A DNA stretch of 14,905 nucleotides from Larix sibirica. Lineage: Eukaryota > Streptophyta > Pinopsida > Pinales > Pinaceae. The first letter of the stretch is position 1, and each line of letters opens with the position of its first letter. The notes beneath the pieces were generated by a model, which was not told the origin of the DNA, made no database searches, and was given only the letters and a program-made list of their open reading frames with translations. A program made the translations under genes and the position numbers. Location of the stretch: contig NWUY0300022104.1 of assembly GCA_004151065.3 (NCBI GenBank), positions 50,959 through 65,863 on the forward strand, in the 5' to 3' direction. Below, piece after piece: positions 1-8,091 of the stretch.

Positions 1-420
1 TGAGACCCCTGTAGAGATCTGGTTGAGTTTTTTTCGGTTAAGCATAGAGAGAAGAATGGGTTGTGGGATGAGAGAGAGAAGCATGTAGGTGTTTCCTTCA
101 CCTTGGCGGCCTTATATCCTAGCTCAGGGGTGGCCTCTCAATAGAAAGAATAAATGCTAGACAGATTGCCTACGGTTGGGTGGAAAATTTCTCTTACACA
201 ATCGATTGCTTGGATCTTATTTGTTTAAACATAAGTATTCTCTTTGTATTTGGATGTGTAATGATTTTATTTTATGTGTGATAAATATGCTTGTATATGC
301 ATGGTGCGTGTGTGTGTGGATATAGTTTATTTCCGTTGTGTTTTCCATTTATGCATTTGCACACGCATTTTATTGTTTATGAATTTGTAATATTCCCATG
401 GGGGGGTTTATAAGCATGTA
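1..420. other. Intergenic DNA, no supported gene
   Basis: No gene can be supported here. The forward frame beginning at position 1 opens with TGA, then stays open from 4 to a TAG at 142-144 (46 codons). I recognise no family in it, and a run this short can occur by chance, although its composition would not exclude the end of an exon. After 200 the sequence becomes T-rich, with a short GT run near 304-318. No splice-site pair, promoter or RNA gene was recognised. Confidence 0.5.
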
Positions 421-529
421 ATTTATAATTATTCCCCTCCTTAAGTCAAATTGATGGATGGGGACATGCCAGAGACCTCATTGATAGTATCCAAGTGTGA
501 GGAAATACGAACCATTGATTTACCGGGCA

Positions 530-985
530 CAATAAAATCTCAGCCATTTGAGATATTGGTTTGTTTATGGGACCCCACCATCGGTGCTAAATGTGAATAA
601 TCATGGGTCGCTTATCAGTCGAGCAAGATCAAATCTAGAACATTTATACTCATAACCCCCATGTTAATATTTGATCACCTACCCCATCATGAATAGATTT
701 TATCCATCAACTCAGTGGCTCAATAAAATCTTAGTCATTGATGCCAAGGTCCCCTGAGTTATGATCCAATCACCTTCCTTGTTGCAAACAAAATGAACCA
801 TCGATCTTAATTGTTTGTGCCAAGGTCCCCCAAGTTATGATCCAATCACCTTCCTCAGTGTGGCCATATCTGATTCATCAGTCTTGTTGGCCCAATAAAA
901 TCTCAATCATCGATGACAAAATCCCCTACATTATAATTTGGTATTTTCCCTTTCGCAAGAAAACTTGAATCATAGATGTCATGGT
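530..985. repeat. Cluster of diverged direct repeats (unit about 172 bp)
   Basis: The phrase CAATAAAATCT, or a one-base variant, recurs at 530, 721 and 893. The last two copies stay alignable for about 90 bases: each continues through a CAT-GAT segment, a CCCCT block, a TTAT-AT block and a CTTCC or TTTCC block into an AATCATMGAT-like stretch. Their spacing is 172 bp. A shorter unit is duplicated at 742-779 and 818-855 with 36 of 38 bases identical and an offset of 76 bp. There is no open frame across the cluster. It could be an old tandem array, the remains of several copies of a short non-autonomous transposon, or duplicated promoter-like DNA. No terminal inverted repeats were found to choose between these. 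Confidence 0.55.
742..855. repeat. 38-bp direct repeat pair
   Basis: Two copies of a 38-base unit lie at 742-779 and 818-855. They begin TGCCAAGGTCCCC and end CACCTTCCT, and differ at only two transition positions. The 38-bp spacer between them equals the unit length. This is the best conserved part of the larger diverged repeat cluster and points to a local duplication more recent than the rest. Confidence 0.8.
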
Positions 986-2267
986 TGAGAGTGGTCTTGG
1001 TTGTTCAACTGCTTTGTGTGAATTTCATAGGTGATTTTATGTTAGATTGTTTCTAAGGGAACGACATGACCCAAACTTGAGCCCTAAATTTAATTCATAG
1101 AGATTTAGGATTCAGATCCTTGTGCATATTATAATGAGAGAGGTTTTGTTGATGTGATTGTGGCATTGCCTCCAAACCACCATGCAAGGAGATTCCCTTG
1201 GAGTATTCCAAGGTGTTGGGTGATAACATGAGGATGAGCTTCTAAATATGATTATAAAAGTTTAAAGCAAAATACATTTTTATAGCTAGTATAATTATAG
1301 AGCTTGTTAGTATATGACATGCTAAACACTTAAAGGTGAAGTTTTTTATAGGAATTTTTCATGATAGTTTAACTTCTACTCATCTACAACATCATTACCA
1401 TTTCAACCTATATTGCATTTGCAAGTGAAGTGAATTTACCAATACATGATAGGGACTAACCATTTCATAAACATTGATGTTTATATAATGTATTAAAGGT
1501 AATCACTAGTTCAAATAATGCTACCATATGAATATTAAAGGTTAAACGATAATATAGTATTTTTTTCCCACAATAACATATTCTTGTGATAGGAACTTGA
1601 TCCATAATCTATGTTGCATAAGTGCAATACACCTTATATTATCTTCCTTTTAGATGTTAGGCTTCCACCCATTAAGAGTAAGCCTATGGTCTAGTACATA
1701 ATGTACAAATTCACAATCTAATTAACATGAAAAATGGATGAGTTCTTATCATTGCTTCAAACCTCAGTGAGAGTCACTCAAGGCCGGAAAGAGGTTGGAC
1801 TAGTGATGCAATTTCTTGTTGAACCACCCGAGAATAGTGGATGAAGACACCCTCAAAGATATGAATATTGTTAAAAGCACTATCATAACTAAGTTTAAGT
1901 ATAAAATGTGGAGGGAAAGGGATTATAAGAATAAGATAAAATCAAATTACTATAAAGACAACATTATATCCAAGTGAGAAGAGAAAAGTTATCTTTATAA
2001 TGTTGTGAGATCAACTAATAAAACATACATTTCAAAGGTAAGAACAAATTCCCATGAGATTAATAGTGAAACATGATATTGGACAAGACCTAAAATTTCT
2101 TGACACAAGATAATCAATCAAAAATGTTAAGTAGAGGATGAAAAATGGTTTTTCTTTCAAATACCCTAATGACAAAAAAACATCTGTAATAAAACCAAAC
2201 CCATAAAATAAATTGAGCTTTAAAATTTCATTCCCAAACTATTCAATCATAGTAGAATCACCATGAT
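986..2267. other. AT-rich intergenic DNA, no supported gene
   Basis: All six frames are broken by frequent stops and I recognise no domain, RNA gene or mobile-element end. The only local structure noticed is a 7-bp perfect inverted repeat with a 4-base loop at 1196-1213 (CCTTGGA and TCCAAGG). It has no T-run after it and no known role. Confidence 0.5.
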
Positions 2268-2285
2268 AATTCAAAGTAATTAATT
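2268..2285. repeat. Target-site duplication, left copy
   Basis: This 18-base AT-rich sequence (AATTCAAAGTAATTAATT) recurs exactly at 2524-2541 on the other side of a 238-bp insert ending in an A-rich tail. An exact 18-bp flanking repeat around a short A-tailed insert is the signature of L1-type target-primed reverse transcription. Confidence 0.85.
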
Positions 2286-2523
2286 ACCAAGTCTCACTAC
2301 CACGTTTGGTTTCTAAGGGTTTCATTTGTCAAATGTCCCAGGGTTCAAAACTTTGCGGTAGTGGGAGGAGACACCTAAAAATCCTACCATGCTAAGGTTT
2401 GGTGTGGCCCAGGATGAGTGTGATCCCTGGGTGATTTTGACTGCTTAGATTCCCCTAGGTCATGGTTTCTTAGATGGCAGGCTAATCCTACAAGTAACGA
2501 ACACTCTAGCAAAAAAAATAAAA
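2286..2523 (+). mobile_element. SINE-like non-autonomous retroposon
   Basis: This insert of about 238 bp is non-coding, moderately GC-richer than its flanks, ends in an A-rich tail (about 2511-2525, overlapping the start of the right repeat), and is bounded by perfect 18-bp direct repeats. Those features place it among SINEs mobilised by a LINE enzyme. A candidate Pol III B box, GGTTCAAAACT at 2342-2352, matches 9 of 11 positions of the GGTTCGANNCC consensus. A weak A-box-like string, TGGTTTCTAAGGG at 2307-2319, lies 35 bases upstream, a tRNA-like spacing, so a tRNA-derived 5' part is inferred. The tail puts the transcribed strand on plus. The element is old, since the boxes are imperfect, but the duplication is still exact. 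The alternative is a 3' fragment of a LINE or a processed pseudogene; the B box argues for a SINE. I do not recognise the family. Confidence 0.7.
2307..2352 (+). promoter_or_regulatory. Candidate internal Pol III promoter (A and B boxes)
   Basis: The B-box candidate is GGTTCAAAACT at 2342-2352, changed from consensus at the CpG position (G to A) and at the last base. The A-box candidate at 2307-2319 is a poor match. Pol III would read plus from about 2286. The B box is reasonable; the A box is only suggested by spacing. Confidence 0.4.
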
Positions 2524-2541
2524 AATTCAAAGTAATTAATT
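2524..2541. repeat. Target-site duplication, right copy
   Basis: This is the exact repeat of 2268-2285, directly after the A-rich tail. The boundary with the tail is ambiguous by two bases because both end or begin with A. Confidence 0.85.
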
Positions 2542-2697
2542 TAAATTTATAGATCCGATAGAGCGATTAACAAAATAGAATACAACATTAACTTAATGAA
2601 AACTTATGCTACAAAATCAAATCATTCCATTTATTCAACTACACCGACTTTATATTTAATTTGTGTATTACAAGGGGAAAACAACTTTTATTACAGT

Positions 2698-2716
2698 GTT
2701 AGGGTCCTACCCTAAC
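2698..2716. repeat. Inverted repeat at the LTR start
   Basis: GTTAGGG and CCCTAAC, both seven bases, face each other across a 5-base loop, one base inside the LTR edge. The arms resemble the plant telomere unit, but there is no tandem array. It could be a terminal signal for integrase or a chance feature. Confidence 0.6.
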
Positions 2717-2816
2717 CCCCTTAATAGATAGGTTATTATGTATTGAGGTCATCTATATTAAATAAGGCCAATAAAGTAGATATAGTGTGAAAAAAATATT
2801 TGCAAGAAGATTTACT

Positions 2817-2900
2817 AAAAGGTTCCACCTACCAGAAAGTTCCTTCACTTAGAAGGCTTACTAGAAGGTTTTGCTTACTAGAAAGTTCATTTACTAGAAA
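2817..2900 (+). promoter_or_regulatory. HSE-like repeat array in LTR promoter
   Basis: Two perfect nGAAnnTTCn blocks lie at 2834-2843 (AGAAAGTTCC) and 2880-2889 (AGAAAGTTCA). Imperfect copies lie at 2817-2826 and 2863-2872, and a partial copy starts at 2896. Spacing is mostly 16-17 bp, within a unit resembling TTACTAGAAAGTTC, so the array arose by tandem duplication. It ends at the TATA box. nGAAnnTTCn is the core heat-shock-factor target, and heat-activated plant LTR elements such as ONSEN use such sites. Heat response here is inference. Confidence 0.55.
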
Positions 2901-2911
2901 CTATATATAGG
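2901..2911 (+). promoter_or_regulatory. LTR TATA box
   Basis: CTATATATAGG is a strong plant TATA box about 205 bp into the LTR and directly after the HSE-like array. Transcription would start roughly 30 bases downstream, near 2935, defining the start of the R region. Confidence 0.7.
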
Positions 2912-2971
2912 AGTAGAAGCAACGAAACAAAATGTCTTGTGAAGCATTTTGTAAATGGAGCTTGGCTACAT

Positions 2972-2991
2972 TTCGAGGTTTCCCCCTCGAA
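2972..2991 (+). other. LTR hairpin downstream of the TATA box
   Basis: A 7-bp perfect stem, TTCGAGG pairing with CCTCGAA, closes a 6-base loop. It lies some 35-55 bases after the expected transcription start, so it would be in the 5' end of the RNA and, through R, also near the 3' end. A role in 3' processing or packaging is possible but not shown. Confidence 0.45.
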
Positions 2992-3148
2992 GAGGTAATA
3001 ACAATGCTTTCATCAATCCAAAGATCACTATGTGATATTTTGTTATCTACAATTGTCTACTATTGTGGTAATTTTGCCTTTTCATACCGAAATCTTGCTT
3101 TTTTTTTATTTATGCTTTGAATTTTCAATCATGATATTAAGATACATA

Positions 3149-3160
3149 AGGTATCATAGC
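3149..3160 (+). promoter_or_regulatory. Primer binding site (initiator tRNA-Met type)
   Basis: AGGTATCATAGC matches 10 of 12 bases of TGGTATCAGAGC, the sequence complementary to the 3' end of plant initiator tRNA-Met that primes minus-strand DNA in many plant LTR elements. It starts two bases after the inferred LTR end, the usual spacing. Differences are at bases 1 and 9. Confidence 0.8.
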
Positions 3161-3780
3161 ACTTTCATTAGCTGGAAATTTTAGATTTAAAAAAAAAATT
3201 AGGCTAGAAACATGTTTCAACATTTATAAATAGAGAACATTGTAGGTAAACTTGTGGTCTGGGAAGCATATCTACAAAGAATACAATTAGTACTTAGTCA
3301 CATTTGTTGGACACCGTTTGAATGTATGTCGTTACCCCTTCGTATAATACCACATCAGGCAACACAGGTATATGGAATTTTACTTCCACGTACCCTCTAG
3401 CATATCATTAGTCCCCAAGGCAACACATAACTAAATTTAGATAATTTGATCGATTGTCGTGTTTCTATAGTGGAACTGAGCACAACACTCGAGAAGATTA
3501 TTCTCTAGTGTCTAGGTAGTTGGGTTGTACAACTAAGGGGATGATCGAGCCTCCTTAGTTAGTGCCCCGAGAGATTGTTTTAAGCACTACTATTGGACCC
3601 TGCAATTATATCAAAGATCTATGGAAATTGAAACTCCCTTACCCTTAGGACCTTGGAAACAAAATAGAGAGAGATGGGGGGGGGGTTTGTCTACACCCTT
3701 ATTTCACTACTATCCTTGCACTATATTGATCACCTTGGTACCACTATTTTGAACCCCTTTTTGTGGACCCATTTCCTTCA
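3161..3780 (+). other. Retrotransposon leader, no gene
   Basis: About 620 bp separate the primer binding site from the gag start. All frames are broken. A G10 run lies at 3676-3685, with GA-rich sequence just before it. This would be the untranslated leader with packaging signals, which cannot be recognised from sequence alone. The length is within the usual range for plant gypsy elements, but a small nested insertion cannot be excluded. Confidence 0.55.
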
Positions 3781-4735
3781 ATGGATAACACTCAAGGAGG
3801 TGAGCTCTCCCAAAAATTTTCCCACCTGGAAACATTATATGACGAGTTGCAACACAAGTTAAACCACAACCAATCCTCTACTCAACAAAATCTTGATGAA
3901 ATCCATGTCAAGCTTACCAAATTGGAGTTGCTTTCTAACCAGCTAACCCATTTAATGACACTCTTTTCTTCATCAACTTCATGATACCCAGAGATAGAAC
4001 AACATTTCGACAAGGAAGGACTTGGTTCATCCAAACCCCATGGACCTCACTCCACTCCACTTGTCCATGATCCAATGACTTGCATGTGGCATAGACTTTC
4101 TAAAGTCAATCTCACAAAATTCGATGGATCACTCAGATGGAATATTACTATTATTTGCATGGCATTACATATGATATAGCAAAACTCAAAGTGGGTGTCT
4201 TGTATTTAGATCCTACACACTAGTAATGATGGAAATGGAACAAGAAATCCTACAAGGGTTATATTGCTTGGACACAATTTGTAGGATCTCTATGAATGTT
4301 TTGAAACAAACACTCATTATTTGGGGCAACCAACAGAGCTTAAACAATCCCATACAATCAAAGATTTCATCTCATTTTGAGCAACTAACCATCTCCACCA
4401 AAGGCATGCCAAATACTTTTTACAAGGAATGTTTCATCAACGGTTTGACATAAGAGATCCATGCACAATTCTAAATGGATTATTCTACTACTTAGTTGGA
4501 TGCCATTCAAAGAGCTAGAGAATCCCAAAAGGTGATGAATACTTAAATAAAAAAATGCCCCATTTATTCCCCATCCCCATCCACCTACCTTTTCTTCCAC
4601 TAATCCTTCCTCATCCTATCCAACTCTCAAGATCCAAAAGTTAACCTGAGTTGAAATGGTGGAGCAACAACTCAAAGGTCTTTGCTACAACTGTGATGAT
4701 AAAAGTTCCCCTATAGATAAATGTAAGGTGTAAAA
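3781..4735 (+). pseudogene. Ty3/gypsy gag remnant
   Basis: Gag would form the particle around element RNA. The likely start is the ATG at 3781 (MDNTQGG...), since the ATG at 3763 in the same frame lies in the leader-like segment. The first 67 codons are open and rich in Q, N, L and K with heptad-like leucines, suggesting a coiled coil as in plant gag N-termini; a TGA follows at 3982-3984. A retrotrans_gag-like region continues to about 4530 across several frames: K-N-TKFDGS near 4110, then FEQLTISTKGMP and FYKECFINGLT near 4375-4450. The zinc knuckle is at 4683-4724: three cysteines (4683, 4692, 4722) keep their spacing, but the histidine codon at 4716 reads Asp. Stops and frame changes are scattered throughout. 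The family call rests on the order of motifs and the pol genes that follow. Confidence 0.75.
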
Positions 4736-4855
4736 ACTCTTTATGGCCATTTCAAAGGACATTTATGATGATGACATTAACACTAGAACCCATGAAGTCC
4801 CTCGTACACTTGTGGAAGACATTCCCTAGCCCGATCTGTCGGAGGAGAAACCCTA

Positions 4856-5270
4856 GATCTCTTTGCATGCTTTCACTAGTCTTTTTTCCCCCCAAACCCT
4901 CAAATTAATTGGCTACTTCAAACATTGCAAGGTCATTATCTTAATTGACATCAGTAGCACACATAAATTTATTCATCCTCAAGTCACCCAAGAAACACAT
5001 TGCTATATCCATGTTGTGAACAACTTCCAAATCACTATTGCAAACAGAGGAGCTACTAAATGTGGTGTTCGTTGTGAAATTTTGTGGCTTCAAATGGGTG
5101 ATTAATCCCTCAAATCTCACATGATTTTATCAACATGGGTGGTTGCGATATTATCTTGGTTCCTAACTGGTTACGAAGATTAGAACTCATCGCCATATAT
5201 TTTAGTGCCTTATACACGAGTTTCCAACAAGTAGGGCATAACTAGCACTGTCGAAGGAATTACAACAAGA
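4856..5270 (+). pseudogene. Ty3/gypsy aspartic protease remnant
   Basis: The protease would cut the Gag-Pol precursor. An 80-codon open stretch (4863-5105) contains the motif VIILIDISSTHKFI. The catalytic Asp is at 4947-4949, and the flanking STH and FI residues match the plant gypsy D-S/T-G-S-T-H-N-F-I pattern, except that the residues after Asp are Ile-Ser instead of Ser/Thr-Gly. Loss of the conserved glycine would be expected to inactivate it. It follows the gag zinc knuckle by about 220 bp, the expected place. Beyond 5105 the frame is closed, with TAA at 5103-5105 and more stops further on. Confidence 0.72.
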
Positions 5271-5399
5271 TATTTAGAGATTATCAATTCACAAAATATG
5301 GAAAAACTTCTTAAAAAGGGCCATTCGGGCATTATGGCACAATTCCATGCCATTCAAGCTTTTGAGACCCCTTTTATACCCATTCCTTATGACATGTAG

Positions 5400-6235
5400 T
5401 TAGTCTTCGACAATAACCAATCCATCCTTGACATTCCCAAATGACTACCCCCTTCCCACAGTGAGCATGATCATTATATTCGACTCATACCTAGTAGTCT
5501 CTCACCCAATGTATGCCCATACTACCATCCATTTTCCCAAATAAATGAAATTAAAAATATCATTTAGGAGTTGTTAGTTGTTGATGTCATCCACCCTAGT
5601 ACCAGTTCCTATTCTTCCCCAGTTGTCATGATACTCAAGAAAGAAGGAACTTAGCGCATGTGTCCTGACTTCTATCCTTTGAACAAGTTGACAGTCAAGA
5701 ATAAATTCCATGTTCTTTTCATTGATGGCCTTCTAGATGAGCTCAAGGGTGTTCCTTTCTTCACCAAACTTGATCTCTGTTAAGGCTATCATCAAATTCA
5801 CACAAAGGAGGTGGATATTCCCAAAATCACTTTTCGCATTCTTGAAGGCCATTATGAGTCCTTGATGATGCCCTTTGACCTTTACAATGCAGCCTCCACC
5901 TTTCAAAGTCTCATGAACACAATATTTAAACCCTTTATGCATAAATTTGTCCTTGTCTTTTTTATGACATCTTGATTTATATTAAAAGTTGGCAAGGCCA
6001 TCAATCCCATGTGGACCAGGTCCTACAACTCCTTCAAGATCATCAACTCTTTCTTAAAAGGTTCAAATGTGCCTTTGGTGTCTATGAAGTGGACTATTTG
6101 TGCCATATTGTCACTCAGGAGGGTGTGCATGTGGATCGAAAGAAAATTACAGAAATGAAGGATTGGTCTTGCCCTAAAAATCTTAAAAGCCTCAAAGGTT
6201 TTTTGGGTCTCACGGGATATTACAGAAAGTTCATT
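5400..6235 (+). pseudogene. Ty3/gypsy reverse transcriptase remnant
   Basis: RT copies the element RNA into DNA. In order one sees STSSYSSPVVMILKKEGT (about 5595-5653), RMCPDF-PLNKLTVKNKF, FFTKLDLC with the first catalytic Asp at 5772-5774, a stop at 5781-5783, [14 protein letters not shown], and [13 protein letters not shown] near 5870-5905. At the position of the two catalytic aspartates one base is missing next to the T-run at 5958-5963. This removes the first Asp codon and shifts the frame; the downstream part resumes in another frame at about 5966 (DILIY) and runs to LKGFLGLTGYYRKFI, stopping at 6236-6238. The enzyme is dead. The motifs identify Ty3/gypsy RT with confidence, despite the absence of a single open frame. 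Confidence 0.88.
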
Positions 6236-6238
6236 TGA

Positions 6239-6728
6239 AACTATGGTAAGATTCTTGCCCCATTGACAACTTTGCTAAAAAAAATGCTTTCAATTGGAAC
6301 GATGTGACAAAAAAAGGCTTTCTAGGACTTAAAGGAGGCTATGTGTACCACTCTAATATTCACTTTACCCAACTTCACTAAAACCTTTGTCGTCAAATGT
6401 GATTCCTCAAGTAAAGGCCTTGGAGTAGTCCTCATACAAGTAGGCTAACCATTCACTTTTACTAGCAAACAACTCTTTGAGAAGCACTTGGAAAAATCAA
6501 CTCGTGAAAGATATGATGGCCATATTGCATGTTGTGGACATCTGGTATCCATACCTACTTGGACAACGTTTCCAGATCAAAACCGATCATTGCAACATGA
6601 AATACTTTCTCAAGCAAAGAACTTCCTCCCCTGAACATAAAAAATGGGTCACCAAAAGGTTGGGATATGGTTATGAGATAATTTACCACAAGGGAAAGGA
6701 GAATGTGGTAGCAGATGCTCTCTCTTGA
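6239..6728 (+). pseudogene. Ty3/gypsy RNase H remnant
   Basis: RNase H degrades the RNA template. After the RT thumb, the motif VVKCDSSSKGLGVVL near 6390-6425 carries the first catalytic Asp. Next comes FTSKQL, then, in a shifted frame from about 6510, MMAILHVVDIWYPYLLGQRF, KTDHCNMKYFL and YEIIYHKGKENVVADALS ending in TGA at 6726-6728. The Glu expected in the KE-MMAIL context falls at the frame change, where the code reads KD. The last 83 codons are open. Several stops lie upstream (for example near 6297-6330), so this is a relic. Confidence 0.82.
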
Positions 6729-8079
6729 CACTTTGAAGAAAAAGGTTCCCTCATTTCTGTCTCCTTCATCATTGTAAATTGGTTGAATGTCATTCATAAT
6801 GGATGGTTGACAAATACCAAGCTTGCTACCATGATCCAACAACTTCAGCAGGAACCCCTTGCATATTAAAGCTACACTAGACACAATGATGATATTCGTT
6901 ATAAAGGACGTTTATATTTGCACAATAAATCATCATTGAAATCACAAGTGTTATTTGAGATCCATTCATCCCCCATAGTCGGTCATTCAAAATTTCATAA
7001 AACATATAAAAGGATCAAACGATAATTTTTATGGGAAGGCATGAAGAAGGACATTTGCATATTTGTGGTTGAATGTGACACTTGCCAAAGGCATAAAAGG
7101 GAGATCGTGAAACCTCCAGGTGAACTTCAACCAACCAATTCCAATTGCATTATGGACTCACATTTCTATGGATTTCATTGTGGGGTCACCAAAATCTGGC
7201 ACTAATTATATAATCATGGTTGTCATTGATTGTCTCTCTAAATATGCTCAATTTGGTGCCCTACAACACCCTTTCAAGGTCTCTATGGTATCTCAATTCT
7301 TCATGGATAATATCTTCAAACTCCATGGTATGCTCCAGACTATTGTCATGGACCATGACCCCACCTTCATTAGTAATTTATGGAAATAATTGTTTTGGCT
7401 CCAGGGAACTCAATTAAATCTCAACATTGGATATCACCCCTAAACAGATGGTCAACTAAAGTTGTTGATAAGTGTTTGGAATCATATTTTTAGTGTTTTA
7501 ATTCATAATGGTAATCCTAATGGGCTTAGTCGTTACCTTTAGCATAATGGTGTTATAATACAACTTATCGTACTACCACTTCAATGACTCTCGTTGAAGC
7601 TATCTATGGCCAAAAGCCCCCTTTCGTTTCTATCATGATTAGTAGGTACTGCTAAGGTACAGGAGGTTGACAACATACTCACATCTCGGGCCAACATTCT
7701 CTGCACTCTCAAGGATAATTTGGTAATGGCTCAGAATACTAAGGAGCAAATATTTATTCACCATTTTCGAGAAAGGGAGCAAATATTTATTCACCTACAA
7801 CCCTATAAGTAGACCTCTCTTAAAGCCAACCGCCACCATAAGCTTGCCCCCAAGTTTTATGGGCCCCATAAGATCCTCAAATGTGTGGGCTTTGTGGGTT
7901 ACAAACTTGAGCTACCTAGCCACTCCAAGATTCATCTCATCTTTCATGTCTCCAAGAATGCAATATCCAAGAAGTCTTGATTTAATGGAAAGATACCCAT
8001 CTCAAGGATGCTACATGGAAACTAACATAGATACTTCAACAATTTCCATATCTCTAGCCTCAAGGACAATGTTGTTTTT
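6729..8079 (+). pseudogene. Ty3/gypsy integrase remnant
   Basis: Integrase would insert the DNA copy. The HHCC zinc site is preserved in one frame: His at 6963 and 6984, Cys at 7074 and 7083, with a TAA between them at 7023. The catalytic core is in another frame: Asp at 7171 in ISMDFIVG, Asp at 7351 in MDHDPTF. The third acidic residue expected after TDGQ near 7445-7460 reads AAA instead of GAA, a loss of function. The C-terminal region has LQPYK, the 33-bp duplication, KFYGPHKILK, VGYKLELPSHSKIH and IFHVS (about 7795-7950). That tail is typical of plant chromovirus-like elements. No chromodomain follows. Decay is heavy between 7390 and 7700. Confidence 0.83.
7743..7795 (+). repeat. 33-bp in-frame tandem duplication in integrase
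   Basis: The 20-base string GGAGCAAATATTTATTCACC occurs at 7743-7762 and again at 7776-7795, offset 33 bp (11 codons). The reading EQIFIH is therefore duplicated within the linker before the LQPYK motif. Because the length is a multiple of three it might predate decay, but it may equally be a replication slip in dead DNA. Confidence 0.8.
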
Positions 8080-8090
8080 TAAGGGGAAGG
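8080..8090 (+). promoter_or_regulatory. Polypurine tract
   Basis: AAGGGGAAGGG follows the T-run at the end of the integrase remnant. Purine tracts of this kind prime plus-strand synthesis and normally sit directly against the 3' LTR. Here the next bases are not the LTR start TGTTAGGG, so the element is interrupted at this point. Confidence 0.7.
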
Positions 8091-8091
8091 G

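Larger units (their letters stand above)
2697..3146 (+). repeat. 5' LTR of the Ty3/gypsy element
   Basis: The LTR begins TGTTAG and ends GATACA, giving the expected TG...CA termini with imperfect inverted ends. It is placed immediately before the primer binding site. Inside are an HSE-like repeat array, a TATA box, a short hairpin, and a T-rich stretch near 3101-3111. Its length (about 450 bp) is normal for plant LTRs. A second LTR copy is not present in the window, so the ends are inferred from TG/CA, the PBS position and internal promoter signals, not from an LTR pair. Confidence 0.72.
2697..8091 (+). mobile_element. Degenerate Ty3/gypsy LTR retrotransposon, 3' LTR not in window
   Basis: The order is 5' LTR, primer binding site, leader, gag with a zinc knuckle, protease, RT, RNase H, integrase and polypurine tract, all on plus. 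RT and RNase H before integrase is the Ty3/gypsy order, not copia. The integrase tail, with GP-KIL, G-VGYKLELP and KIHLIFHVS motifs, is typical of plant chromovirus-like lineages; no chromodomain was seen. The length to the polypurine tract, about 5.4 kb, suggests an original element near 5.8 kb. Every coding domain is broken by stops and frameshifts, so it is a non-autonomous fossil. The 5 bases before the LTR are TACAG; their duplicate would be at the far end, outside the window. The sequence changes abruptly to LINE after the polypurine tract. Confidence 0.88.

Noticed and set aside
1-144. 46-codon open frame reaching the window start, possible exon end
   Set aside because: It is short, begins after a TGA at position 1, matches no family I recognise and has no visible splice acceptor; chance is adequate.
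304-318. GT microsatellite
   Set aside because: Only about six repeats; too short to call as a meaningful tandem repeat.
1196-1213. 7-bp hairpin as a terminator
   Set aside because: There is no T-run after it and no gene before it; in a plant nuclear region a bacterial-type terminator is not expected.
2698-2716. Interstitial telomere repeat
   Set aside because: Only single TTAGGG and CCCTAA units occur, in opposite orientation; no array.
2932-3120. 62-codon ORF inside the LTR
   Set aside because: It lies in the LTR just after the TATA box, has no recognisable motif and a hydrophobic T-rich tail that reflects base composition.
6555-6884. 109-codon minus-strand ORF
   Set aside because: It is antisense to the conserved gypsy RNase H motifs, so it is a shadow frame.
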